Below are positions 1 through 10,354 of a stretch of 22,565 bases of DNA, one piece after another (the first letter of the stretch is position 1; each line of letters begins with the position of its first letter). The translations under genes and the position numbers were made by a program. The DNA lies in the NCBI GenBank assembly GCA_000320545.1, contig ADNK01002475.1, positions 1-22,565 of the forward strand. The letters run 5' to 3'. The notes beneath the pieces were generated by a model that did not search any database, had not been told where the DNA came from, and saw nothing but the letters and a program-made list of their open reading frames with translations. The stretch is from Bigelowiella natans CCMP2755. Its lineage: Eukaryota; Cercozoa; Chlorarachniophyceae.

Positions 1-497
1 TGGGGGGGGGGAGGGCATTTGCCCGTAGGGCGTACCATTGTTTTTCTCAGGTGTGGTGAGGAAAAAGGAGGGTTTCAAACAAGACTAATGTGTTTTTCCG
101 CGTTTTATTTCTTCCCTTCTTCTTCCGCTCTCTCTCTCTCTCTCTCTCTCTCCCCCCCCCCCACCTTTGGTGCATTTATGCGTGTGGTGTGGTGTGGTGT
201 GTGGGTGTGGGTGTATGTGTGTTTGCTACTGCTATGGGGATCTTCGTTTGTCGGCCCGGAAAACATAGGGTCAAGGATGAGCTGAAGGTGATATATGAGG
301 ATAACAACGCATGCATCATCAAAGGAACATAGGAGGAAAAAGAAACAACATAGCCTGTACTTGTAGAATGCACGTCGCATTTGACTGGCGTTTGTAAACA
401 CAGCAAGGCCCCCCCCCCCCTCCCCTTCCCCTTTCCTCCCCCTTTTGCATCCACATTTGTGTATATTATTCGATTCATCAATGACGACGATACGAGT

Positions 498-539
<42 letters not shown>

Positions 540-615
540 GCATACAAAAGCTCCTGCTGCGTGTTCCGGAGGACACGGGCGAGAGCAGCAGTGGCGATGA
601 TGGCTACTGCTGCAG
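1..615. other. Low-complexity non-coding stretch upstream of the first exon
   Basis: This holds a CT array at about 128-152, a C run at about 152-163, another C run near 409-421 and an AT array at about 502-537. Nothing here reads convincingly as an exon. One short stretch ending at 290 (residues like PGKHRVKDELK before a GTGATA donor) could be one, but no acceptor supports it. It probably represents introns of the gene whose last exons lie at 616-1786. Confidence 0.5.
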
Positions 616-1786
616 GTTCCGGATGACACTGAAAGAGAGGTAATACTACTACGTGGCGACATGCAAGCCAAAGAAAAGCAAAAAAGAAATTACGCACGCA
701 CACGCACACGCACACGCACACACGCACACACGCACACACGCACACACGCACACACGCACACACGCACACAATTGGCATTCTTATTGTGATGGCTGGCGGT
801 GTGGTGTCGCGCAGCAAGCAATGCTGGGAAACATATCTCATTTTCATCATCGTGCCATTCAACGGTTCGCGTAACGATCTACGATCGGCTTCCCCCCCCC
901 CCCCCCCACCCCCCCACTCAGCACGAGGGACTACACGCCGGAACTGTTCTACGTCTTCCCGTGCCGCGACAACCCTAACAGCCAATCGTCGGCATCGTCG
1001 TCGTCGTCGTCATCAACGTCGTCCTCCCACCAGCAGTCCTGCAGCGAGTATAAGTTGAAGATGCAGGTCGTTAGGAGAATACGAGGAGGGAGCGGAGAGC
1101 CAATCGAATCACGCCTCCTACGATTTGAGCACGAGGACGGATTCAAGCTCCAGCTACGGTTTCTAGGCGACCGAAACCCATTTTATGAAGATAGGAAGGA
1201 AGGAGGAGGAGGAGGAGGAGGAGGAGGAGACAGCAGTAATATTAGCGGCGGAGCGAGCAGCAGCAACAGCAGTAGCAAGCTGAGCTTCCTCCTGAAAAGC
1301 GACAAATCGAGGACAAAAAGCATCCCAGAGGTGGTGGAGGTGATGACGAATAAGCCTGTGGACCTGCCGCATGTGCGGTACGGCTCGCTCGAGAGCTTAA
1401 GCTGGGTCGTAGAAACGAAGCTCCTCTGCAACGACGTTGTGGCCGAGCTCCTCGTCCGGGCGCCGTGGAAGATGCAGGGGTTCGGCGCCGTCCAGCAGGC
1501 CCTGGCCAGGATCGAGGCTCGATTGTGGGAGGAGGAAGCGATCGCGACAGAGGTCGGAAACTTGAGCTTTGAGAATGGGAGCCCCCCGGTCTTCCTCTTA
1601 CGATTTCGGAGTTATAGCAGGAGCCGCGCCAGCTCAGGCGGTCTCAGCGGCGGCAAGAATGCGCAGCTCCTTCTGGCTCAAACAGCTGGTAGAGTGCTAG
1701 CGAGGCTCGGTTATGAGGTGCTGCAGCATAAATCAGGAGTAGCAACGATAGCAGCAGCAGCGGCGGCGGCAGTCGGGAAACAATAA
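616..1786 (+). CDS. 3' end of an unrecognised gene (two terminal exons)
   Basis: I do not recognise this protein. Two exons can be seen: 616-639 (after TGCAG, donor GTAATA) and 922-1786 (after ACTCAG), ending in TAA. Their phases agree: the first ends on two bases (AG) that join a C to make Ser. The junction reads FRMTLKES then TRDYTPELFYVFPCRDN. The product is GC-rich and unbroken for about 290 codons. It contains a Ser run (about 995-1025), a Gly run encoded by GGA repeats (1200-1229), alternating hydrophobic segments such as EYKLKMQVVRRIRGG and PPVFLLRFRSYSRSR that look like beta strands, and an Ala-rich C-terminus (1750-1780). The repeats may be linkers between folded parts. The 5' part of the gene lies left of the window. 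The 282-base intron 640-921 carries a CACACG array and a C run. Confidence 0.7.
691..769. repeat. CACACG/CA microsatellite in an intron
   Basis: A run of CACACG and CACG units lies inside intron 640-921. It is followed by a C run at about 891-916 just before the splice acceptor at 920-921. Confidence 0.9.
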
Positions 1787-2592
1787 GTCTACAAGTAGCG
1801 CATGCAGAACATTCTTTGGATGGATGATTGATTGTTGCGACGCGTAGGTGTGTCGATCATCTAGCTCTATGCATCCCCCACTGCTGCTCCTATGATTACC
1901 GTGCAAATTTTCATAACAATAGAACCCCACATCTAGAGATATTTTGCTTTGCGCGTAGCATTATAGTCACTTTGATTGTGCTTGCATTGGCATTATTAGT
2001 TATTGCGCGTAAAGCTTTATCATTCGCACACACAGCGATGCACTGGTGTACATCCACTAAATGAATGCCAGGCAAATTGCAGATGATATATACTGCCCAA
2101 TCGCTCTTGCCAAATCATGTGTATCGAGATTGACTTGATACTTACATGTACAATAGCCTTTGCTGCAGGCTGCTCCATTGACTAAATGACGTGCGGCACT
2201 CCGAATGCTTCATCGGCACCGAAACGAACAGAGAGCATACAAGCCACAAGGGCACACAAAATAATCACAGCAATCGCGCTTTCCATCACTGCCTTGCATC
2301 ATCATGCGAAATGCTAGCGTATATGTGTAATAACTGGCCATAAATTTACGAACCATCACGCAGTTTGCAGCATCATCATTCTAGATAATAAGAGCTGTTC
2401 CTTACGACACAATTAATTCTATCAGGTAAGCTGCCCCGCCCAACACATCGCCTAAAAGCGTTGAACGGGGAGAACAAGCGACCATGCTAGCATGGCTGCC
2501 TTGGAAACATGGATATGCGCTTCCATTTTGAAAAAGAAAGAGAAGAAGAAGAGGAAGAAGAAACAGAAGAAGAAGAAGAAGAAGAAGAACAG
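1787..2592. other. Intergenic region between convergent genes
   Basis: This separates the end of the first gene (plus strand) from the 3' end of the RWD gene (minus strand). It is comparatively AT-rich and has no credible exon on either strand. The only structure seen is a GAA-rich tract at about 2530-2590, which on the minus strand is a UUC-rich 3' UTR tract next to the stop codon. Confidence 0.6.
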
Positions 2593-2640
2593 CTAGCTTT
2601 TAGTTTTCTTCTTCTTCTTTTTCTTCGTTCCGTCCTTTTT
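2530..2640 (-). other. Inverted purine/pyrimidine repeat around the RWD gene stop codon
   Basis: On the minus strand the last coding bases are AAG/AAA lysine codons (about 2640-2606). They are followed by the stop TAG (2595-2593) and then by a long TTC-rich run (about 2590-2530). The AAG run and the TTC run are complementary over a dozen or more bases with the stop codon in the loop, so the mRNA could fold into a hairpin there. Confidence 0.6.
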
Positions 2641-3546
2641 CTTGCCCTTCTTCTCTTTAGCGGAAGCGGCTTTCTTGGCAGGCGGCGGCTTCTTCGCCGT
2701 TGTTTTCTCTGGCTGCCCGCTATCCTCGTCCTGCTCGAAGGAACAAGCGCAAAAAAGCATGGTGTGAGAAGATGGTGGGCTGGGGCATGTTCGATAGGTA
2801 CAATGTGCAATGACTCACATCGCTCAGGTCCACGTCATCCAGATCGTCGTCATCGTAGAGCTGTGATCAAAATCGTGTCAGTGTTTGATTAGTCCCACTT
2901 CTTCTTCTTTTGCGTAGATTATGTGCAAGGTGGGTGCGTTATTGCTCACGTCTTTGCTGAAATAGAACACTTCGTCTCCTTGTTCTGAACGAGGAGGGGG
3001 GGGGGGGAAGGGGAGGGGAGGGGGTGAAGGTAAAAGCAGAGGGGGGTTAGGCTTGGCGGGAACAATATGTTGTACAAGATGGTTGGCCGGCCTCAACGCA
3101 AATATTTCCTATTGTAGTGTTGGAGTGGGTTTGCTTATACCTTCAGCAGCATCAGCATCGATTCCTAGCTTGAGGTCCTTCTCAAATATCTCCCGTCCGG
3201 TGAGCTTTGACACTTTCTTAACCTCAAACTACCGTTTTGCCACGGACAAAATCCACCAGCACACACACACACACACACACATACTCAGTCGCTTCTACAT
3301 GTTTCTGTACATGATGTGTACCACTAGTTTGATTACATGCTGGCTGGTTTACCACTAACGTCGTGTTCTGATTGTTCTGAGCATCGAATTTCTCCTTCCA
3401 CCTGTTGCGTACAATACAAAAGGCATCCTTATTAGGCCTTCAGCTCTTCCGGTCGCCACGCTGCGCAATCGTATTACTCAACGAAGTTTTCTTTCGAGAC
3501 CGCCGAGTCAAGTTGCTTGTTTACCCAAGGTAATGAGGAAGAGTAC

Positions 3547-3585
<39 letters not shown>

Positions 3586-5026
3586 TTTTTATTTTAAGAC
3601 GTCGTTCATAGAGGAAGCAACATAGCAGCTGTTGGAGAAGGATTCGTTAAATCAGCTGTGATACGTGTGTGTGTGTGTGTGGTAATATTTTCCATTCTTG
3701 TAAACTTGTTTCTATTACTCTTTTTTCGCTTTGGCCGCTTGAGCTAAAAGTTCTTCCTTCGTTGGGTCTTTCTGCTGTTGGGCCTCCAGCCGTTCTTGCT
3801 GCAATATACCAACAGAATTTGTAAGCTTTCTTCGCGGAGAAGAGGAAGTGACGACTGTTCAAAGTAACGTCGTCCGTCGAAGTGCAGTAGTAGTACCATT
3901 AGCTCATACTCGCTTTTCACGACGACATTATGCTCCTGAAGATACCTAGCGACGACAAAGCGGATTATTAATCCCGGGATGGAGAAGATGAATGACAATG
4001 ATGACGATGATGACAACGATGATGATGATGATGATGACAATGATGGGGAATTTGGTTTTGTGACGCACAGAAATTTATTAAATCTAGAAAGTTTACGTAC
4101 ACACGCATCTGAATAACTCTATATGTGTATTATAATGTCAGGTTTTGAGTATTACTCCTTCACAGCTTCAGTGATATCGAACATCATGCACATGCCAACA
4201 CATTCTTCGGCTTTTGCTTTCACCTATTTCGATAGAAGATTGGGGAAGGAAAATGGCAAACATTCCTTTTTGAAGCTCATCATCATCACCATCATACGCA
4301 AGATTTCAGTTACCAGAGCCTGAAGTGTTTCTCTGTGCGACGTGTCTAAGGATAAGTGAGATTTGAAACGATCAAATTCGTAAATACAAACGGCTAAGTT
4401 TACAGATATTCCCTCCCCCCCCACCACAAAAACATACGCTCAGTTTAGTCATCGGAGTCTCACTTAATCCCTTCTCCAGCTGAACCACCACTTCAGGAAC
4501 AGTCTCAGGATATCCATCGAAAAGCGTCACGTTCAAGCGAATAGAGACTTCATTTTTCCGGAGGAGCATGTGCGCATATATTAAAAAAAAAAACCATCGA
4601 TCATCAACATTTCTCGGTGATATGGAGTCGCATTTCTAAGTGTTAAATGCTAAAGTCCCCTCTCTCAGCCAAATTAGCTATGTTCTTGTCGCAACCCACC
4701 ATGATTGTTATCTTCCTCAGTCGTCGGGTTTACAACAACGGTGAAGGTCCATGGCTTCCTTTTTGTCACTGCCGTACGTAATGTGCGTTAGGAGTCACGA
4801 GGAGGAGGAGGAGGAGAGGGGGGGGGGGGGGAACGTGTTCCACAGAGGATTTGATTCATCACTTTATTTTACCTTTAAGGTCAGCGTCGAATATTGACTG
4901 CAGGGATTGCACTTCCATTCCTGCCTCTAATAATCACATTAAATTATAGAGTCATTCATCATCACTTCACCATTGAACCACGGGAGACCCACCATCATCA
5001 ATATCGATGTCCTCCAGATCGTCCAT
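2593..5026 (-). CDS. RWD domain-containing protein, RWDD1/Gir2 (DFRP2) family; complete 14-exon gene
   Basis: The family binds and stabilises DRG-type GTPases and associates with translating ribosomes in the cytoplasm. Exons in coding order: 5026-4993, 4926-4873, 4768-4700, 4547-4438, 4319-4298, about 4216-4156, 3945-3921, 3798-3719, 3546-3478, 3401-3353, 3222-3141, 2984-2950, 2860-2819, 2730-2593. All introns are GT-AG, all phases match, and the sum is 870 bases (289 residues plus stop; human RWDD1 has 243). Evidence: an acidic start (MDDLEDIDIDDEAG), the RWD signature LQSIFDADLK, then LFDGYPETVPEV, then GMCMMFDITEAVKEYL. A Gln/Lys-rich helix follows, then KENFVEWKEKFDAQ and the family motif KLTGREIFEKD, an acidic stretch and a poly-Lys tail ending KTKS. 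The junctions around exons 5-7 are the least certain, since alternative donors and acceptors exist at 4283-4298 and 4210-4223. The poly-Lys C-terminus may bind RNA or ribosomes (inference). Confidence 0.9.
3260..3681. repeat. CA/GT microsatellites inside RWD gene introns
   Basis: Three arrays lie in introns of the minus-strand RWD gene: CA at about 3260-3281, CA at about 3552-3581 and GT at about 3664-3681. None overlaps an exon. The second begins a few bases from the splice acceptor of the exon 3546-3478. Confidence 0.85.
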
Positions 5027-5208
5027 GCTACTTGCAACGAGATGTGCTCAGCTCGTGTACCTTTCAAATCGGCATAAGATGAAAACACGCGCGCGAGCTA
5101 AAATGTAGAGACCCGGGCAGCTCTATGCAATGGCGTGCTGTGCGTGTTTGCGTTTTAGAGTGCCACACCAATTAAACTGTGGTTTGTGCACGCAACGTCA
5201 GCGCCCAC

Positions 5209-6128
5209 TCACTCGATAAAAAAAAGAAAAAGAGTCGGCACCCAGGCAACTTCCCCTTCCAGAAGCGCTAGTTCTTCGTCTCGGACACGTGAGCAGGCAG
5301 GGGTGTTCGTGGGTTCCAAGCGCTTCTGTGCGTGTCAGATTCCCGCGCAATCAAGCAGAACCCGTTTGGATATTCTCCGCTTAATTTTTGTTCTACTTAT
5401 CTATTGCCGTTCCAACCTTATATCATCACGGAATAGTTGTCACAGTATTGAAACTGCCTTCATTTTCCGACATCGTCAGTTGTTTCTCCCTGACTTACCT
5501 TCCCGTCGGGTTTTTCTCCCAGGTGCAATACATGTAGCTAGATACCTGTGCGGCGCTACCAAAATACCAGACTATTATACACATACGACAAGGAAATATT
5601 ATGTCGCATGCGAATAATCTTCCAGGGTAGCGAGCTCCATCCGAGTATACTCCCATATTAAGCCCTGGACTGCCTCACAGATGTGCAATATCTACAAAAT
5701 GTCGTTATAAGAATGAGTGCGACATCCATATAGAAATTAAATGAGGGAAAAGGAGCAAAGACAGGAACTTCTCGGCGAGCAGTTGTCGCTCTATATCTCT
5801 GAAAAAAATCAGGCTTAGAGGGGAGGGCAGCAAGGATGAGTACGACCTCAACCTAGGTGCGACGTTCTTTGTTGCTGAAGCATGAAGAATGATACCAGTT
5901 GGAGTGATGATCACTACCCTCTCTCCTCTTCGCATTCTCTGAGATAAGGAGTGAAGGGGGGCGGCGACAAGCTGCTAGATATGGCAATGTTGACTCATTG
6001 ATTGATTCTTCGCAGGTGGACCGAGGAAACTTACCGGAATTTTTCAGGAAGCGTCGCCAACCTTTGCTGGCTAGGGGAAGGAGCGTTGGGGAGTAGATCT
6101 CTTCGTTCGTATCACCTTCAGTCGCCAT
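5209..6128 (-). CDS. Unrecognised small multi-exon protein, structure partly resolved
   Basis: I do not recognise the product. The probable first exon is 6128-6035: ATG GCG in good context, reading MATEGDTNEEIYSPTLLPLA and then SKGWRRFLKNS, ending at a strong GTAAGT donor. Candidate following exons are 5925-5896 (GERVVIITPT), 5874-5853 (TKNVAPR) and one starting at 5798 (DIERQLLAEK). Their phases agree up to that point. Further coding-like segments are 5691 to about 5601 (ILHICEAVQGLIWEY and onward), 5537-5499 (LHVLHLGEKPDGK, GTAAGT donor) and a terminal exon 5325-5209. The terminal exon reads KRLEPTNTPACSRV, continues DEELALLEGEVAWV and ends at TGA. The link between the exon at 5798 and the one at 5691 does not close in phase, so the middle of the model is uncertain. 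The introns are very short (about 54 bases for 5852-5799). The gene is divergent from the cyclase gene. Confidence 0.5.
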
Positions 6129-6132
6129 CATG
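6128..6132. other. Overlapping head-to-head start codons
   Basis: The plus-strand cyclase ATG is at 6130-6132. The minus strand has ATG at 6131-6129 and, in the same frame, ATG GCG at 6128. No intergenic promoter space is left, so each transcript must start inside the other gene. Confidence 0.6.
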
Positions 6133-6677
6133 CAAGGATTATGTACATACTTACCCTCCTCGATTCTCGACTATCTGTACCGCCACAGGTTGCCAATACT
6201 CCACATATCTTGCTAAATGTCAATGTGTGGTTCACATATTTTTGAAATAATGCAATGTCAGCGAGGAACTCGATAAAAAAGAACCCCCCTTCAGACAGGA
6301 TTATGAGACTGTGGTGTTATTCGCTGATGTTTCTGGTACTGTGATCTTCGCTCTCTAATGCTATATTTTTTTCATGATCCAAAAATTGAAATTCCTACAC
6401 CAGATTTTTTCCAGTGTGAGGGATAACTTAATTTTGTGATAACTTCCAGGATTCACGAAGCTGTCCGAAACTTTTGCCAACCGCGGCAGCCGCGGCCATG
6501 AGCTGCTGAAAAAGCATCTCAACTCTTATTTTGAAGTCCTTATGCGTGAAACCTCATCACAAGGGGGGGATGTGTTTAAGTTTGCCGGTGATGCGATATT
6601 AGTCGTGTGGCCGAGGTCAAATGAAGAACTAGAGCGTGTGACGCGCAGGGTACGTTAACTTTGTGGTGTGAAATTCT

Positions 6678-6714
<37 letters not shown>

Positions 6715-8247
6715 ATCCATCGTGTAACAATCCACAGATGTACCTGCAAACAGGGCTCTTTAAATAGAGTAACAATGCTTCATGTATCCTTCCTTTATGC
6801 CCCTCCACCCGACCCAGGCGGTCCAGTGTGCCATCCAAATAAAGGAGCAGCTGACAGGTTATGAAATCCTCGACGACCACTCCGACAGCAAAGACTTTGC
6901 GAGATCAGGCGGTAGCAAATGCTCGCGGAAGAACGAGAAGATGGTTCTCAACGTCAAACTCGGGATAGGAGTTGGGAAAATCTCCATCCTCCACATTGGC
7001 GGCTTCTTAGGCCGGATGGAGTACGTCGCCACCGGGTGGCCGCTCACGCAGTCGTTCAATGCGGAGCACCACGCGCAAGTGGACGACGAGCAGACCCTCG
7101 TCATCGCCAGCCCGGAGGTTTGGGAAAAAGTGAAGCCTTATTTCGAGGCATTCAAGATCCTGGACGGCGGCTATGCGTGCCTGAAATGCACGAAGAGGGG
7201 CAAGACGCTGCCGAAGGTCTCAGTGTTCAAAACCACAACCTCTCTGACGCACATTCGCTCCGAGCAGGAGGGCAGCAAGATCATGAAGCTGGTGACGCAA
7301 TACGTGCCTGGCGCCGTGCGGCCCTACGTCAAGGACTTTGAAGAGTCTTGGGCGGACGAGCTGCGCGTGATCACCGTCCTCTTCGTGAATCTGGGCCTTG
7401 AGTCGGGCGCCTCGGAGCTCTACTCGGGGGAGAAAGACCTGGAGCGCATCCACGTGATCCTGAAGACGGTGCAGAAGGCCGTCTACATGTACGAGGGCTC
7501 GCTGAACAAGTTCCTCATGGACGACAAAGGTTCCACGCTCATCGCCGTTTTCGGCCTCCCCCCGCTCGCCCACGAGAACGACCCCGTCCGGGGCCTCCTC
7601 TCCTCGCTGCAGATCTGCGTGCAGCTTCACAAGCTAGGCCTCGTCCCTTCCATCGGCGTCACCACGGGGTCAGCGTTTTGTGGCGTGATTGGCACGCGCA
7701 CTCGCAGGGAATACTCGATCCTGGGCGATACGGTGAATCTGGCGGCGCGGCTGATGTCACACGCCGAGAAGAAGCTCGGCGGGGGGGTCCTCTGTGACGA
7801 TGCCACGCATTACGCCTCCAAGCGTGTGCTCAAATTCACCAAGCTTGAGGATATCATGGTGAAGGGCAAGTCGAAGCCAATAAAGATCTTCCATCCCTAC
7901 CCGCGATCGTGCGTCAGGATGTTCACGAAGGAGGGCCAGGTAGAAGAATACGGGCTTGGGATGATGCTGTTACAGCTCCTCGCTCCCCTCCTCCTCCTCC
8001 TCCTCCTCCTCCTCCTCCTCCTTCCTCTTCTTGTCGTCCCTTTTCCTTTCTCCCCATTCACCGAACTACTCTTTATGTTCCAACGCAGGTCGACATCAAG
8101 AGGAGCAAACCACACGGTAGCAGCAGCATCATGGGGGGGAGCTTCTCGCGCAATGTGATGGGATCGGTCACCACCACGGCGACGACGACGAGGTCAAGCT
8201 CTTTGGAATCGAGTGACTCGCCCCTGCAGAAAAATTACAGCATCTCG
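6130..8247 (+). CDS. Adenylyl cyclase catalytic module (C1 and C2), exons 1-5
   Basis: Five exons, all phases closed, give residues 1-538. The start at 6130 puts the first metal-binding Asp at residue 42 (human sAC: 47). C1 shows LFADVSGFTKLSE (Asp42) and VFKFAGDAILVVW (Lys88, Asp92), which is the complete two-metal pair. C2 shows ITVLFVNLGLE, where Asn302 replaces the Asp, then NKFLMDDKGSTL (Lys342, adenine contact) and YSILGDTVNLAARLM (Ser411, Asn418, Arg422). This matches the sAC arrangement of one active site between the domains, with C2 giving base recognition and transition-state residues. The Lys plus Ser/Thr pattern indicates ATP rather than GTP as substrate. No transmembrane segment is seen, so a soluble or peripheral enzyme is predicted. 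The last exon (residues 486-538) is Ser/Thr-rich linker. Confidence 0.93.
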
Positions 8248-8272
8248 GTGAGTCAGTCATGGGTAGCACCCC

Positions 8273-8310
<38 letters not shown>

Positions 8311-10313
8311 TGTGTGCATTGATAACTTAGTATAGCACTCGCCTGCTCTGCAGTAGGCTGATTGGTTGACTCATTTGGGCTCTATGGAAATTATTGGGGG
8401 AACAAACTTTCATTTGGGGGATGATCGGTTGTTTATTTTTTTTTGGGGGGGGGGGGGGGGATGGGCGTCTCGTCTTATGTCGCGCGGGTGGGGAAACCAG
8501 AAGAGCATCAGTGCGAATGCAAGTTTATTCCGCGCACGCAAAATCGCCTTCCTATCCAAAGAGAAAAATCGAGAGAGCGATGTTGCCAAAAAAAGGGGTG
8601 ATGAGCAGCGGAATCTGTCCAACAATAAGAATAACAAGAAGAAGACGAAGAAGAAAAATAAGAAGAAAAATGCGCCTAAGATGTGGCCGCCCCCCCGTCC
8701 CAAACAAAAGGCCCGCTCTTGGTTTATTTTTTGGAAAGAGAAGCAGCTCGGCGTCACCACCAAATCCAATGACGACGACCAGGAGGACCCCGTCGCCGCC
8801 GATTTCAAAATCAGAGGCACAGCAGTCGGATACCTTACCGATGAGAATAATCATGATGCTGATATTGATAATGATGGCAATAAATCGAACTAGGGGTCCA
8901 TCATGGATCCTGCGCTGCAAGTCAGGATTTTTTAATGGGATACGGGGGGGGGGGGGGGGAATAGAAGAGGGATATTGGGAGAAATGAAGGCAGAGACCTG
9001 CTCAGATGTTTCTTCTTACGATTTCTTGGCCGGTGTGCTGACGGCATGATTCTGCTGTTGTTGCTGGTGATATCATCGTCTTTAGGATGAGGAGAGTAAG
9101 GTGATCCCGTCTCGGAGACCAACTGATGCACGGTAATGAATAATACTGCTAGATGAGCTAGCTGCTTTCCCCTTACCTTAACTGTACGTGAAAACATCCC
9201 ATTCTCCCCCTCACTACGAAAGCTCAGAACAGTAGCAGTAGCGCGTCTATCGATTCCCCTTCCTTACATGTTGTGCGTGCGCCGAATTTACTATTCTACG
9301 GGTTCTTTTGTCGCCTTTCTGGCTCGTTTGGCACAATTATCTCACTGATCACACTATGTTTGATCTTGGGGTGGTTGGATTTTTGGATGAACAAACACAC
9401 ATTTTTATGCACCGAACGCGTGTGCGTGCGTATGCGTGTGTGTGTGTGTGTCCCCTTCCATTGCTTTTGGTTTGTTGTGCTCGCCTACATATCCGTTGTT
9501 GCGCTCGTTCTGCTCTTTTGCGTTAATGGCAATGAATCCACGAATAACCTTGCGTCGGCGTCACAACACTACTTTACCCCCATCCTCCCCGCCCCCCCTT
9601 CTCTTCCCTCCTTCCATTTGGGGCGTTTTATCTCTGTCCCGTTTTGTTCTCTTTTTTTTCTTTTTTTTTAAATTCTATTTTGGAAAAAAACGTGAAAAAA
9701 ATCCTCCACGTCCTCGGCTGGGGTGGTAATAAAAATGGGCGACGACAAACTGGAACAAAATGGCGGATGATACTGGCAGCCGCAGTCATTCTGGGTCATC
9801 CGCCACCTCCTCAGCATCGAGCAGCTCTCACAACTTGCCGCGCGTGCTTGTCGAGATGGATCAAATTCAAACCTCACCGACCTCGGCTTCGTTTGTGGTA
9901 CGTCTTGGAAGCAGTAGCAGCATCAGCAGCATAAAAAAGAAGAACAAGATGAAGAAGGAGAAGAACAACCGCTATCTCCAGCTCGAGAATGCGAAGAAGG
10001 AAGAGGCGGGCTTCATTAAAGAGCCGGCACGGGGTAAAACCAACAGTGCGAGGAACAAAATTAGGCAGCAGCAGCCGCCTTCGTCCCCATTGTCGTCGCC
10101 TCGCGCAAATATCGATAAGATCTTATCTAGATGCAGCAAAGGCGACGGTAATAATAACAGCAGCAACAACGAAGACTCGTCGTCGTCATCTCTCCCTATG
10201 CAGCAGATAAGAAACCGAACTCTCTCGGAGCCAAAGAAAGCAGCCGCCTACACAAGCGTGACCACGACTAATTCCTCCTCATCGATCTCCTCATCGTCCT
10301 CCTCCTCGGAGGA

Positions 10314-10354
<41 letters not shown>

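Noticed and set aside
691-769. Regular repeats as a possible CRISPR array
   Set aside because: The units are 4-6 bases with no spacers; this is a microsatellite in a eukaryotic intron.
105-985. Minus-strand open frames with Tyr-Ile and Val-Cys runs
   Set aside because: They are translations of the AT and GT/CA arrays. The credible exons here are on the plus strand.
2530-2640. Inverted repeat as a bacterial terminator
   Set aside because: The genes are intron-split eukaryotic genes; a rho-independent terminator does not apply.
7220-7630. Minus-strand 136-codon open frame
   Set aside because: It is antisense to the C1-C2 exon, whose plus-strand reading carries catalytic motifs.
7897-8115. 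Arg-rich minus-strand frame
   Set aside because: It is the reverse reading of the CTC array in an intron.
9760-9900. ATG at 9760 as the start of a separate 596-codon gene
   Set aside because: The exon 9780-9897 in another frame has better protein text, a matching phase-0 acceptor and a strong GTACGT donor. The Ser-rich reading from 9760 is probably its shadow, though the later part of that frame is kept as linker.
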